From SZUA-365 sp034002405 (GTDB taxonomy: Bacteria > Bacteroidota > Ignavibacteria > SZUA-365): DNA of 30,138 nucleotides. The stretch is from the NCBI GenBank assembly GCA_034002405.1, contig JAVFAS010000047.1, positions 1 through 30,138 of the forward strand. Direction: 5' to 3'. Of the stretch, positions 21,403 through 28,286 are shown piece by piece. The stretch's first letter is position 1, and each line of letters opens with the position of its first letter. A model generated the notes under the pieces. It had not been told where the DNA came from. It saw only the letters and a program-made list of their open reading frames with translations, and ran no database searches. The position numbers were made by a program, and so were the translations under genes.

Positions 21403-22475
21403 TACCCACGCTTGTTCCCCTTCCCTTTCAGGATGGACTTAACCATTTTGCCGAATTCCTTGTCACGCTGCCGGCGTTCGACATAGCTCCGCTGGTAATA
21501 GGCGGCCTCGCGCTGCAATTTGAGATAGTGTTCGAAGCGGTCCTCGTCGAGGTCGCCGCGTTCGAGAGCGGCGAGCACGGCGCAGCCCTTTTCCTGCGTG
21601 TGCGTGCAGTCGGAGAAGCGGCATTGCGTGATGAGCGCCTGGATATCGCCGAACGTCTCGGCGAGGCCCGTCTCCGCCCCGATGTTCCCGAGTTCACGCA
21701 TGCCCGGGGTATCCACCAGCAAGGCACCATTGTCGAGCCGGACGAGCTGCCGGCGGGTTGTCGTATGGCGTCCGCGATGATCAGCCTCGCGCACCTCCTG
21801 CGTGGCGAAATGCTCGGTGCCGAGCAACGTATTGAGCAGCGTCGATTTGCCCACGCCCGACGAACCGAGGAGACAGGAGGTCGATCCGGCGGACAGACTG
21901 GCACAGAATTCCGACACGCCTTCACCCGTGCGGGCGCTGAGCATGATACAGCGCGCCCCTCCCGCGACGCGTTCCACGGCCGTGTGAAGTTCCTCGCGCA
22001 GCGCGCCATCCGTGAGGTCGATCTTGCTGATGAGGACGACGGGATCGATTCCCCCGTCACGGATCATGACGAAATAGCGCTCGAGACGGTGTGGGTTGAA
22101 ATCGCGATCGGCGGACTGCACGCAAAACGCGACGTCGATATTGGATGCGAGCATCTGATATTCAACGGTGCGGCCGGGATCCTTGCGTCGCAACCGGCTG
22201 CGCCGGGGAAGGACGTCATGCACCAACGCGAAGGTGTCGTCGTTGAGCAGTTGCGCCGCGACCCAATCACCAACCACCGGGAGTTCCTGTGCGTCGTCGA
22301 TCGCGAACAGCAGGCGGCCCGTCGGTTCCCCGCGCAGTGCTCCGCGTGCACACACCAGATCGTAATTGCCGCGGTTCACCGCCACGACGCGCGCCGGGAC
22401 GAGGTCCGTCCGCCCCAACGCCGCGAACGCCACATCGTCGGCATCGCTGAATCCATACGAACGTAACGTTTCCAT
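21402..22475 (-). CDS. rsgA: Ribosome small subunit-dependent GTPase A
   Basis: 357 aa. Circularly permuted GTPase: SKID (150-153, G4), then GSSGVGKS (204-211, G1), HTTT (237-240, G2) and DTPGMREL (255-262, G3). It is preceded by an OB-fold (about 25-95) and followed by the RsgA zinc site C285, C290, H292, C298. The protein helps 30S subunit maturation and is stimulated by ribosomes. Length and order are normal; the C-terminus is rich in lysine and arginine. TATATT sits 6 nt before the ATG on the minus strand. Divergent from the membrane protein/ATPase operon. Confidence 0.95.
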   Translation of the reverse strand: METLRSYGFSDADDVAFAALGRTDLVPARVVAVNRGNYDLVCARGALRGEPTGRLLFAIDDAQELPVVGDWVAAQLLNDDTFALVHDVLPRRSRLRRKDPGRTVEYQMLASNIDVAFCVQSADRDFNPHRLERYFVMIRDGGIDPVVLISKIDLTDGALREELHTAVERVAGGARCIMLSARTGEGVSEFCASLSAGSTSCLLGSSGVGKSTLLNTLLGTEHFATQEVREADHRGRHTTTRRQLVRLDNGALLVDTPGMRELGNIGAETGLAETFGDIQALITQCRFSDCTHTQEKGCAVLAALERGDLDEDRFEHYLKLQREAAYYQRSYVERRQRDKEFGKMVKSILKGKGNKRG

Positions 22476-22481
22476 GGCCGC

Positions 22482-22487
22482 AATATA
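22482..22487 (-). promoter_or_regulatory. Putative -10 box (TATATT) 6 nt before the rsgA ATG
   Basis: On the minus strand TATATT-GCGGCC-ATG, nearly identical in sequence and spacing to TATATT-CAGGCC-ATG before the M48 gene. Confidence 0.45.
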
Positions 22488-22611
22488 CGGCAGGCATTTT
22501 CGAGTTGTTGCGGCTTCCCGTCATCATGCGGAGATCGACTCCGCGTTGCGTTCCACCGCGTGTCGGCCGTCCGAGGCGAGAAGCGGGTCCCATATCCGTC
22601 AAGGCACGGGA

Positions 22612-22634
22612 GCGCGTGTGTGCACGCGCCTTTT
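22612..22634 (+). terminator. Hairpin with short T-run in the leader region
   Basis: GCGCGTG-TGTG-CACGCGC followed by CTTTTC. It has the look of a weak intrinsic terminator, but it lies upstream of the promoter for the 22735 gene with no known gene ending there. It could end an unseen short transcript or be accidental. Confidence 0.3.
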
Positions 22635-22666
22635 CTCACCCAAGGCGGGCGTCCTCCATCCATGGA

Positions 22667-22697
22667 TTGCGATCTTCCCACCAATCCCCTACCTTAT
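22667..22697 (+). promoter_or_regulatory. Putative promoter TTG-N20-TACCTTAT
   Basis: ATTG with TTG at 22667-22669, 20 nt, TACCTTAT at 22690-22697, 38 nt before the ATG at 22735. It uses the same 20-nt spacing as the FKBP and flotillin promoters. Confidence 0.5.
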
Positions 22698-22734
22698 ACC
22701 CCGCGAATCCGCTCTCACAATCCCGGCATTGCAT

Positions 22735-23841
22735 ATGTCCGATTCCTCGCAGAACACGACGGGACTTCTCGCGTTTCTTTTCATCTTCCTCCTCGCGCTC
22801 GTGGGCACCGTGAGCCTGCAGCAGACGGTGGTGAAGGGCTCGATCGATGCGGTGTTCCCGAATTACGAGATCTCGACGGACGTGCTTCCGAGCGAGTGGA
22901 TCATCATGAGTCGCGACCTCGCACCGAAGGAGGAATTCGGATCGCAGCAGGACCATATCAACGAGATCTTCTATCAGATACGCAACGGCGAGCTGGATCC
23001 GGATCCCACCATCAACATCCTCCGCGGCAAGCGCGCGCTCCGCGCGCACACCACGAACAGCGGACAGACACTGTACTTCATCAATCCCTACCTGTCGCTG
23101 TTTCCCCTGCATATTTTCATCGCGGGAGTACTGGCCTTCCTGTTCTCGATGTACATGCCCGCGGGCAGCGCTTTCGGCCTGATGCGTGGCAAGCTCATCC
23201 GCGACTATGACCGCGTGGGATCGCTGCTCGAGAAGCAGTTCGATGCACACGGCGTGGACTTCCAGCAGATGTTCGCGCTCTCGCGCGCGAAGCGCGAGCA
23301 GTTGCTGCGTTTCACCACCCTGCCGCAGGTCGTGGTCACCGAGGTGGAAGACTACATCATGCTGCGGAATTACCTTGAGAAGAACTCCCGCAATTTCCTC
23401 GCTCCGGTGCTGTTCTACTTCCGCTATCGCATTTCCGCGTCGTATGGCAACCTCATCCAGGGCCTCGTCTCCGGCGGCGCGGCCATCCTCATTTTCGTCA
23501 TCGGCCTGCGCGGGCTCAAGCTGATTCCACAGGAAGAGCCATCGCTCATCCTCATGGCGCTGTCGATCGAATTCATTCTCCTGATCGTGCTCATGCTCAC
23601 GTTCGCCGGTTCCGCGCAGGAGGAGCGCCTCGACCGCGTGGTGAAGGAACTCGAGGCCGAGCAGCGCGACGCGATCAAACATCAGACCGACACGATCCAT
23701 GAAGTGCTTGGCCGCGCGGGTGGTTTCGGAGGAGACAGCGCCACGACGGCCGACAGCATTTCCGAATACGAGGAACAGCGTCTTCTCGACGAAGTGCTCA
23801 GTCTCATGCTCACCGAAGCCGAGCGCAAACGGAACGCATAA
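22735..23841 (+). CDS. Four-helix membrane protein of unknown function paired with an ATPase
   Basis: 368 aa. Membrane helices at about 11-29, 121-141, 240-262 and 271-292. Between helices 1 and 2 lies a soluble segment of about 90 residues; between 2 and 3 a soluble loop of about 100 residues (MRGKLIRDYDRVGSLLEKQF and on); a charged coiled-coil tail (295-368) follows. If helix 1 is N-in, the first soluble segment is outside the inner membrane and the loop and tail are cytoplasmic, where they could meet the ATPase. The stop TAA shares a base with the ATG of the ATPase (TAATG), a strong sign of coupled translation. The ATG at 22735 is chosen because a hydrophobic signal-anchor follows and the earlier open frame is unlike protein. 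Family not recognised. Confidence 0.78.
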   Translation: MSDSSQNTTGLLAFLFIFLLALVGTVSLQQTVVKGSIDAVFPNYEISTDVLPSEWIIMSRDLAPKEEFGSQQDHINEIFYQIRNGELDPDPTINILRGKRALRAHTTNSGQTLYFINPYLSLFPLHIFIAGVLAFLFSMYMPAGSAFGLMRGKLIRDYDRVGSLLEKQFDAHGVDFQQMFALSRAKREQLLRFTTLPQVVVTEVEDYIMLRNYLEKNSRNFLAPVLFYFRYRISASYGNLIQGLVSGGAAILIFVIGLRGLKLIPQEEPSLILMALSIEFILLIVLMLTFAGSAQEERLDRVVKELEAEQRDAIKHQTDTIHEVLGRAGGFGGDSATTADSISEYEEQRLLDEVLSLMLTEAERKRNA

Positions 23842-25883
23842 TGGAAAGCACGCAGTTCTTCATCCCGCGGCCCGATATCCAGCAGCAATTCGACGCCGTA
23901 CTCGCGCGCGGCGGCACCGATGGCTTGCAAGTCATCTGGCTGTTCGGGGAGAGCGGCCAGGGAAAAACCTATTTTCTCCGGAATTATCTCGAGCAGAAAC
24001 GCGAGGATCTCGCCGTTTCCTATGCGCAATGCTCCACCCCCCTGGGGAATCAGTCCACGAACCTGCTCACGCCATATCAACCGCTCAAGGATCTGTTCGA
24101 GGATCTGCTCGCCAATCAGGGGAATTACCGCCGCAAGCTCAACCTGATCAAGAACATCTCGCTCACCGTGCTCGCCATCGTTCCGATCGTCGGCGACCTG
24201 GCCTACGGGGTCAAGGAAATCCGCCGCGACCTGCATGAGTTCAAGAGCGGTCACCGCGAAGTGGATTTCACGAATTTCGTACGCGAATATCTGCAGGATT
24301 TGACCGCCATCGCGAAGGAGACGCCGGTGCTCCTCGCCATCGACGACGTGCAGTGGGCCGATGCGCCCACGCTGGAAGCGCTGCAGCGATTGCTCCTCGG
24401 GGATGACTACCGCGAGGCACGGATCACCATGGTGCTGAGCGCGCGCAAGGACGAGCTGCAGAACGTCTCGGAATTGCTCACGCTGTACTCGCAATGTTCG
24501 CAAGTGCGTTACTCGACCGAGGTAATCCTGCCCCCGTTCGACGCCGCGCAGATTGGCGACTATTATCACCACCGCTTTCCCACGACGCCGTCCCAACCCG
24601 ATGTGCTGCGCTGGCTCGAACAGAAAACCGGCGGGAATCCGTTTTTCCTGCAGTCATACATTCAGCATCTCCTGATCGAGAACCTGATCGATGCACGCGG
24701 ACAGGTCGTGGGCGATCTCGAAGCGTACCGCGGACTGCCCGCCGAGATCCGTCTCGTCACGAATTGGCTGATGAAGGCGCTGGACGAGAACGATCTCAAT
24801 CTTCTGCTCACGGCGTCGGTGCTCGGCTACCAGTTCTCCCTGCATGAACTGATGCACCTGACCAACCGTTCGTCGATCGACCTGATTCGCGGTCTGCGGA
24901 GAATCAAGATCGCGCACGGCATCGTCGAGCCGATGGGATTTCATCTGATCAGCGGGAAGGAATCCACCACCTTCCGCTTCACGCAGCATGCCGTGCATAC
25001 GGCACTGTACAACGAGCTGACCGCCGAGGAAAAGGAAGCGATGCACCGCATGACGGCGCATTATCTCAATGAACTCCGGCTTTCCAGCGCCGGTGATGCG
25101 GATGCGCAGAATTCGATTGCCTCGGCACTGATGCTGCATTCCCGTCTCGGCCGCGAACCCGAGCTCGAATACCAGTCCATTCTCATGAAGGCGCAGCATT
25201 CGTCCGAAACCCTCGACGAAAACCAGCTTGTCACGCAGCTCCAGCAACTGTCGCCGATGCTCGGACTTCCGGTCGATCAGATTCTGGAAACGTTTCACCA
25301 GGCCATGCAGCTCGCGCCGGTACGGACACGGCATGCGATGCGCGAATCGGTCGTGCTCAGCGTGCCACAGGAGGAGCGCGAGGGTGACGGACTCAACGTC
25401 TTCATCACCCGCATCATTGGCATGCTCAATCGCGGGAATGCCGCCGAGGCCAATGTGCTCCTCGAGATGCACGTCAACCGTGCCGAACGGCGGGGGACGC
25501 GGGCACATCCGCTCGTCCACATACTGTACGCCCTCACGTGCGAGATGATTGGCCGCGGCCACGACCATGCACAGCGCTCGCTCCGACTCGCGGCCGCGAG
25601 CGCCGGACATCCGACCTATGCCGCATTCGGCCGGCTTGCGCTTGCGATGTTCTCGACCGACGACGACACACAAGTGCTCGCGGCGTTAAAGGAAGCGGCC
25701 GCATACAGCGGCCGCCACAGGGGAGTGATCCACAGTCTCGTCGCGTGGATCGTGCAATCACGCTTCAACGGACGCAGCGAGTTCGCGTCCATTCTCTCCG
25801 CGCATCATATCGCACCGCAGGTTACGGAAAGCATGCAACAGCGGTATCCGAAAACCGCTGCCGTGCTCCGCCGGCAGGAGTGA
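23841..25883 (+). CDS. STAND/AAA-type ATPase, partner of the membrane protein
   Basis: 680 aa. The start FFIPRPDIQQQFDAVLARGG, then Walker A GESGQGKT (36-43), Walker B VLLAIDDVQWAD (163-174) and GNPFFLQSY (about 255-265) mark an AAA_16/Orc1-like STAND module, as in LAL regulators and ATPase parts of guanylate cyclases. Residues about 300-400 look like a winged-helix and helical arm. Residues about 420-680 are helical repeats, TPR-like, probably a sensor or docking part. Unlike LAL proteins there is no DNA-binding domain, and no nuclease, TIR or other effector is visible. An effector may be supplied by the coupled membrane protein. STAND proteins act as ATP-driven switches; the signal here is unknown. 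Confidence 0.82.
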   Translation: MESTQFFIPRPDIQQQFDAVLARGGTDGLQVIWLFGESGQGKTYFLRNYLEQKREDLAVSYAQCSTPLGNQSTNLLTPYQPLKDLFEDLLANQGNYRRKLNLIKNISLTVLAIVPIVGDLAYGVKEIRRDLHEFKSGHREVDFTNFVREYLQDLTAIAKETPVLLAIDDVQWADAPTLEALQRLLLGDDYREARITMVLSARKDELQNVSELLTLYSQCSQVRYSTEVILPPFDAAQIGDYYHHRFPTTPSQPDVLRWLEQKTGGNPFFLQSYIQHLLIENLIDARGQVVGDLEAYRGLPAEIRLVTNWLMKALDENDLNLLLTASVLGYQFSLHELMHLTNRSSIDLIRGLRRIKIAHGIVEPMGFHLISGKESTTFRFTQHAVHTALYNELTAEEKEAMHRMTAHYLNELRLSSAGDADAQNSIASALMLHSRLGREPELEYQSILMKAQHSSETLDENQLVTQLQQLSPMLGLPVDQILETFHQAMQLAPVRTRHAMRESVVLSVPQEEREGDGLNVFITRIIGMLNRGNAAEANVLLEMHVNRAERRGTRAHPLVHILYALTCEMIGRGHDHAQRSLRLAAASAGHPTYAAFGRLALAMFSTDDDTQVLAALKEAAAYSGRHRGVIHSLVAWIVQSRFNGRSEFASILSAHHIAPQVTESMQQRYPKTAAVLRRQE

Positions 25884-25899
25884 CCACGCGCGGATCCTC

Positions 25900-26313
25900 C
25901 TACATCAGCTCCGTCCCCTTGAAAAAGTAATTCACCTCGAACGACGCGGTGTCCTCCGCATCGGAACCGTGCACCACGTTACGCTCGATGCTCGTCGCCA
26001 TGTCGCGGCGGATCGTACCGGGATCGGCGTTCTCCGGATTCGTGGCACCCATGAGCGAACGCCAACGCGTAATGGCATTGTCCCCTTCGAGCGCCATGAG
26101 GACCACGGGTCCCGACGTCATGAAGGTCATCAGCGAACCGAAAAACGGACGCTCACGATGGACGTAATAGAATCCCTCCGCCTTGGTCTGCGTGAGATGC
26201 TCCATGCGCATGCCCACGATGCGCAGGCCTTCCTGCTCGATGCGCTTGACGACCTCACCGACAAGGCCAGCCGCGACCCCGTCGGGTTTCACGATTGCGA
26301 GTGTTCTTTGCAT
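25900..26313 (-). CDS. ndk: Nucleoside diphosphate kinase
   Basis: 137 aa, standard length. TLAIVKPDGV with K9, the active-site histidine H115 in NVVHGSD and the closing EVNYFF are diagnostic. It transfers phosphate from NTPs to NDPs via phosphohistidine, in the cytoplasm. The ATG at 26313 has AGGAGGT 8 nt upstream, which rules out the open frame up to 26418. It converges on the ATPase gene with a 16-nt gap. Confidence 0.96.
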   Translation of the reverse strand: MQRTLAIVKPDGVAAGLVGEVVKRIEQEGLRIVGMRMEHLTQTKAEGFYYVHRERPFFGSLMTFMTSGPVVLMALEGDNAITRWRSLMGATNPENADPGTIRRDMATSIERNVVHGSDAEDTASFEVNYFFKGTELM

Positions 26314-26372
26314 GGATCTACCTCCTGACTGAGTGAGAAATACTTGAATTTGATGTCTGTTGTTTGTGATAT

Positions 26373-26460
26373 GATGACAAGATGGAAAGATGACGTAATG
26401 ACAACATCGAATCCTCAATCCGTTGATTGCGATATTGTCATTTTTTCATCGTGTCATTTC
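26373..26460. repeat. Palindrome, GTCATTTxATC class, covering a stop codon
   Basis: The left arm GATGACAAGATGGAAAGATG (26373 on) pairs with the right arm GTCATTTTTTCATCGTGTCATTTC ending at 26460. The TGA stop of the minus-strand UPF0316 gene (26454-26456) is inside the right arm. Confidence 0.75.
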
Positions 26461-26969
26461 CTGGCGCCGTGGGTGAATCCCCGATACAGCATCGCATTTT
26501 GAATCGAGATAAACGCGGTCGGGTCGATGCTGTCGATGATTTTCTGGAATTCCTTCAGTCGGCTTCGACGAATCATCGAGGTGATGATGGCCATGCCACC
26601 CGTGCCACCCTCGCCCGGCACAATGGTGACGCCGAAGAGGTTCTTTCGCAGCCGGTCGGCGATTTCATCGGCATGGTGACGCGAGATGACATAGATCTGG
26701 TGAAAGCCGATGGCCAGTTTCTCCTCGATCATGATCCCGACCAGCGTCCCCATCGCGAATCCGCCGGCATACCCGGCGATATTCCACGGATTGTCGAGCT
26801 GCGAGAAAATCTGCCGGATCGCGATCACCCAGATCAGCGATTCAAACAGACCGAGCAGCGGCGCGAGTTTCTTTTTCCCCTGCACCGTGAACAGTGTTCG
26901 CATCGTCCCGAGCGAAACATCACCGATGCGGAGAAAAAAGATAAGCAGGGCATTGAGCAGAAAATCCAT
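26454..26969 (-). CDS. UPF0316 (DUF2179-type) membrane protein
   Basis: 171 aa. It begins LNALLIFFLRIGDVSLGTMR with two or three further helices (about 35-55, 62-82), then the conserved IEEKLAIGF step and a soluble DUF2179-type domain (about 90-171). This is the UPF0316 family, of unknown function. The ATG at 26969 has GGAGAGGA upstream. The frame happens to stay open to 27224 only because a 25-bp tandem repeat there has no stop codons; those residues are repetitive and not part of the family. Confidence 0.88.
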   Translation of the reverse strand: MDFLLNALLIFFLRIGDVSLGTMRTLFTVQGKKKLAPLLGLFESLIWVIAIRQIFSQLDNPWNIAGYAGGFAMGTLVGIMIEEKLAIGFHQIYVISRHHADEIADRLRKNLFGVTIVPGEGGTGGMAIITSMIRRSRLKEFQKIIDSIDPTAFISIQNAMLYRGFTHGARK

Positions 26970-27035
26970 ACTATTCCTCTCCAAGAAAACCAGTCCGTAA
27001 TGTACGCACGAAACCCACATCAAAAAAAGCACCGG

Positions 27036-27160
27036 CGAACCACTCGCATAAACGCACCGCATAAACGTAAGGGCGAACCACTCGCATAAACGTAAGGGCG
27101 AACCTCTCGCATAAACGTAAGGGCGAACCACTCGCATAAACGTAAGGGCGAACCACTCGC
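27036..27160. repeat. 25-bp tandem repeat, about five copies
   Basis: Unit CGAACCACTCGCATAAACGTAAGGG with starts at 27036 (variant with 13 extra bases), 27074, 27099, 27124 and 27149. One copy has CCTCTC for CCACTC. It lies just upstream of the UPF0316 gene. The gene-free stretch 26970-27396 holds this array, the 21-bp array below, and the leader of the superoxide dismutase gene. Confidence 0.9.
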
Positions 27161-27240
27161 GCCAATCCCCCATCATCCTCGCGATCATCGGTGTCAGCCA
27201 ATCCGCTCGGTCATTCGGAACCATCGACGGTTCGCCCGTT

Positions 27241-27330
27241 TGCCCTCCTCCCCCCGCCGCCTGCCCTCCTCCCCCCGCCGCCTGCCCTCCTCCCCCCGCC
27301 GCCTGCCCTCCTCCCCTCCCCCGCCGCCGG
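27241..27330. repeat. 21-bp tandem repeat, four copies
   Basis: Unit TGCCCTCCTCCCCCCGCCGCC at 27241, 27262, 27283 and 27304, the last diverged. It is a strongly strand-biased pyrimidine tract ending about 65 bp before the superoxide dismutase ATG. Confidence 0.9.
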
Positions 27331-27396
27331 ATCGGAACGAAAACGGATTCCGGAGGTGTTGTATCGGGATATCATACACTTCAAGGAACGCTGCAG

Positions 27397-28134
27397 ATGC
27401 ACAACACACGTCGTGATTTCATGAAAGCCGGGGCCGCGGCCGCGGGACTCTCGGTTCTCGCACCGATGGCCGGACTCGCCGACACACTCGACCGCGAGCA
27501 CGCGAGCCTGTTCACGCCCCCGATGAACGCCGCCGGGGAATACACACTCTCACCGCTGCCATACGCGTACGACGCTCTCGAACCGCATATCGACGCCGAG
27601 ACGATGCGTCTGCATCACGACATCCATCACGCGGGTTACGTCAAGGGTCTCAACGGGGCGCTGGCCGCGATGGCCGACGCACGCGCGAAGAATGACTACG
27701 CGCTCATCGACCGGCTCGCGCAGAAGGCGTCCTTCCACGGATCGGGTCACATCCTGCATGAAATTTTCTGGAAGAACATGGCCGCCCCCGGGTCGGGCGG
27801 CACGCCGAAGGGCGCGCTGCTTGCGCGCATCGAGAAGGATTTCGGCTCGGTGAAGACGATGCAGGCGCAATTCTCCCAAACCGCCGTTTCGGTCGAAGGC
27901 TCGGGCTGGGGCATCCTTGCGTGGGAACCGCTCGGTCGGCGATTGGTGATCCTCCAGGCCGAGAAGCATCAGAATCTGACACAGTGGGGCGCGATCCCTC
28001 TTCTCGTTCTCGACGTGTGGGAACACGCGTACTACCTCAAATACCAGAACAAACGCGGCGAGTATGTCAAGAATTTCTTCAACGTCGTGAACTGGAACGA
28101 CGTCGCGAACCGCTTCGACGCCGTCGCACGATAG
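27397..28134 (+). CDS. Tat-exported Mn/Fe superoxide dismutase
   Basis: 245 aa. The start TRRDFMKAGAAAAGLSVLAP is a twin-arginine signal, so the enzyme is folded before export to the periplasm. The mature part begins near YTLSPLPYAYDALEPHI. Metal ligands by alignment with E. coli SodA: H73, H121, D206, H210 (LHH, ILHEIFW, DVWEHAYY). Q192 in the HQN segment corresponds to the glutamine of Mn-type enzymes, and GSGWGIL is conserved, so manganese or cambialistic use is likely. It converts superoxide to O2 and H2O2. AAGGAA lies about 10 nt upstream of the ATG. Length excluding the signal (about 205) is normal. Confidence 0.93.
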   Translation: MHNTRRDFMKAGAAAAGLSVLAPMAGLADTLDREHASLFTPPMNAAGEYTLSPLPYAYDALEPHIDAETMRLHHDIHHAGYVKGLNGALAAMADARAKNDYALIDRLAQKASFHGSGHILHEIFWKNMAAPGSGGTPKGALLARIEKDFGSVKTMQAQFSQTAVSVEGSGWGILAWEPLGRRLVILQAEKHQNLTQWGAIPLLVLDVWEHAYYLKYQNKRGEYVKNFFNVVNWNDVANRFDAVAR

Positions 28135-28188
28135 CGAGGAGCCACCCCGTCACCAACACACCAAGAATCGACATCCAGCGTACTCACG

Positions 28189-28207
28189 GCGCCCCTCCCC
28201 GGGGCGC
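28189..28207 (+). terminator. GC hairpin after the superoxide dismutase gene
   Basis: GCGCCCC-TCCCC-GGGGCGC, a 7-bp stem 55 nt after the stop codon. It lacks a T-run, so intrinsic termination is uncertain. Confidence 0.4.
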
Positions 28208-28237
28208 TGTCCATTTCAGATCCGATACTCCCATACC

Positions 28238-28286
28238 CTCCCCTTCACCCTTCACCCTTCACCCTTAACCTTTCACCTTTCCCCCT
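28238..28286. repeat. 7-bp tandem repeat (CCCTTCA/CCTTTCA)
   Basis: About seven units of CCCTTCAC, CCTTTCAC and variants running up to the stop codon of the symporter gene (TCA at 28287-28289). On the minus strand the stop is followed by AGGGGGAAAGGTGAAAGG. No gene lies in 28135-28286. Confidence 0.85.

Noticed and set aside
22735..25883. Antiviral defence system
   Set aside because: Only the STAND-like ATPase fold points that way; no effector, nuclease, toxin or mobile-element context is visible, so it is kept as an unknown operon.
26970..27224. 85-codon N-terminal extension of the UPF0316 protein
   Set aside because: Encoded mainly by the 25-bp repeat, which is open in all frames; a strong ribosome site precedes the ATG at 26969.
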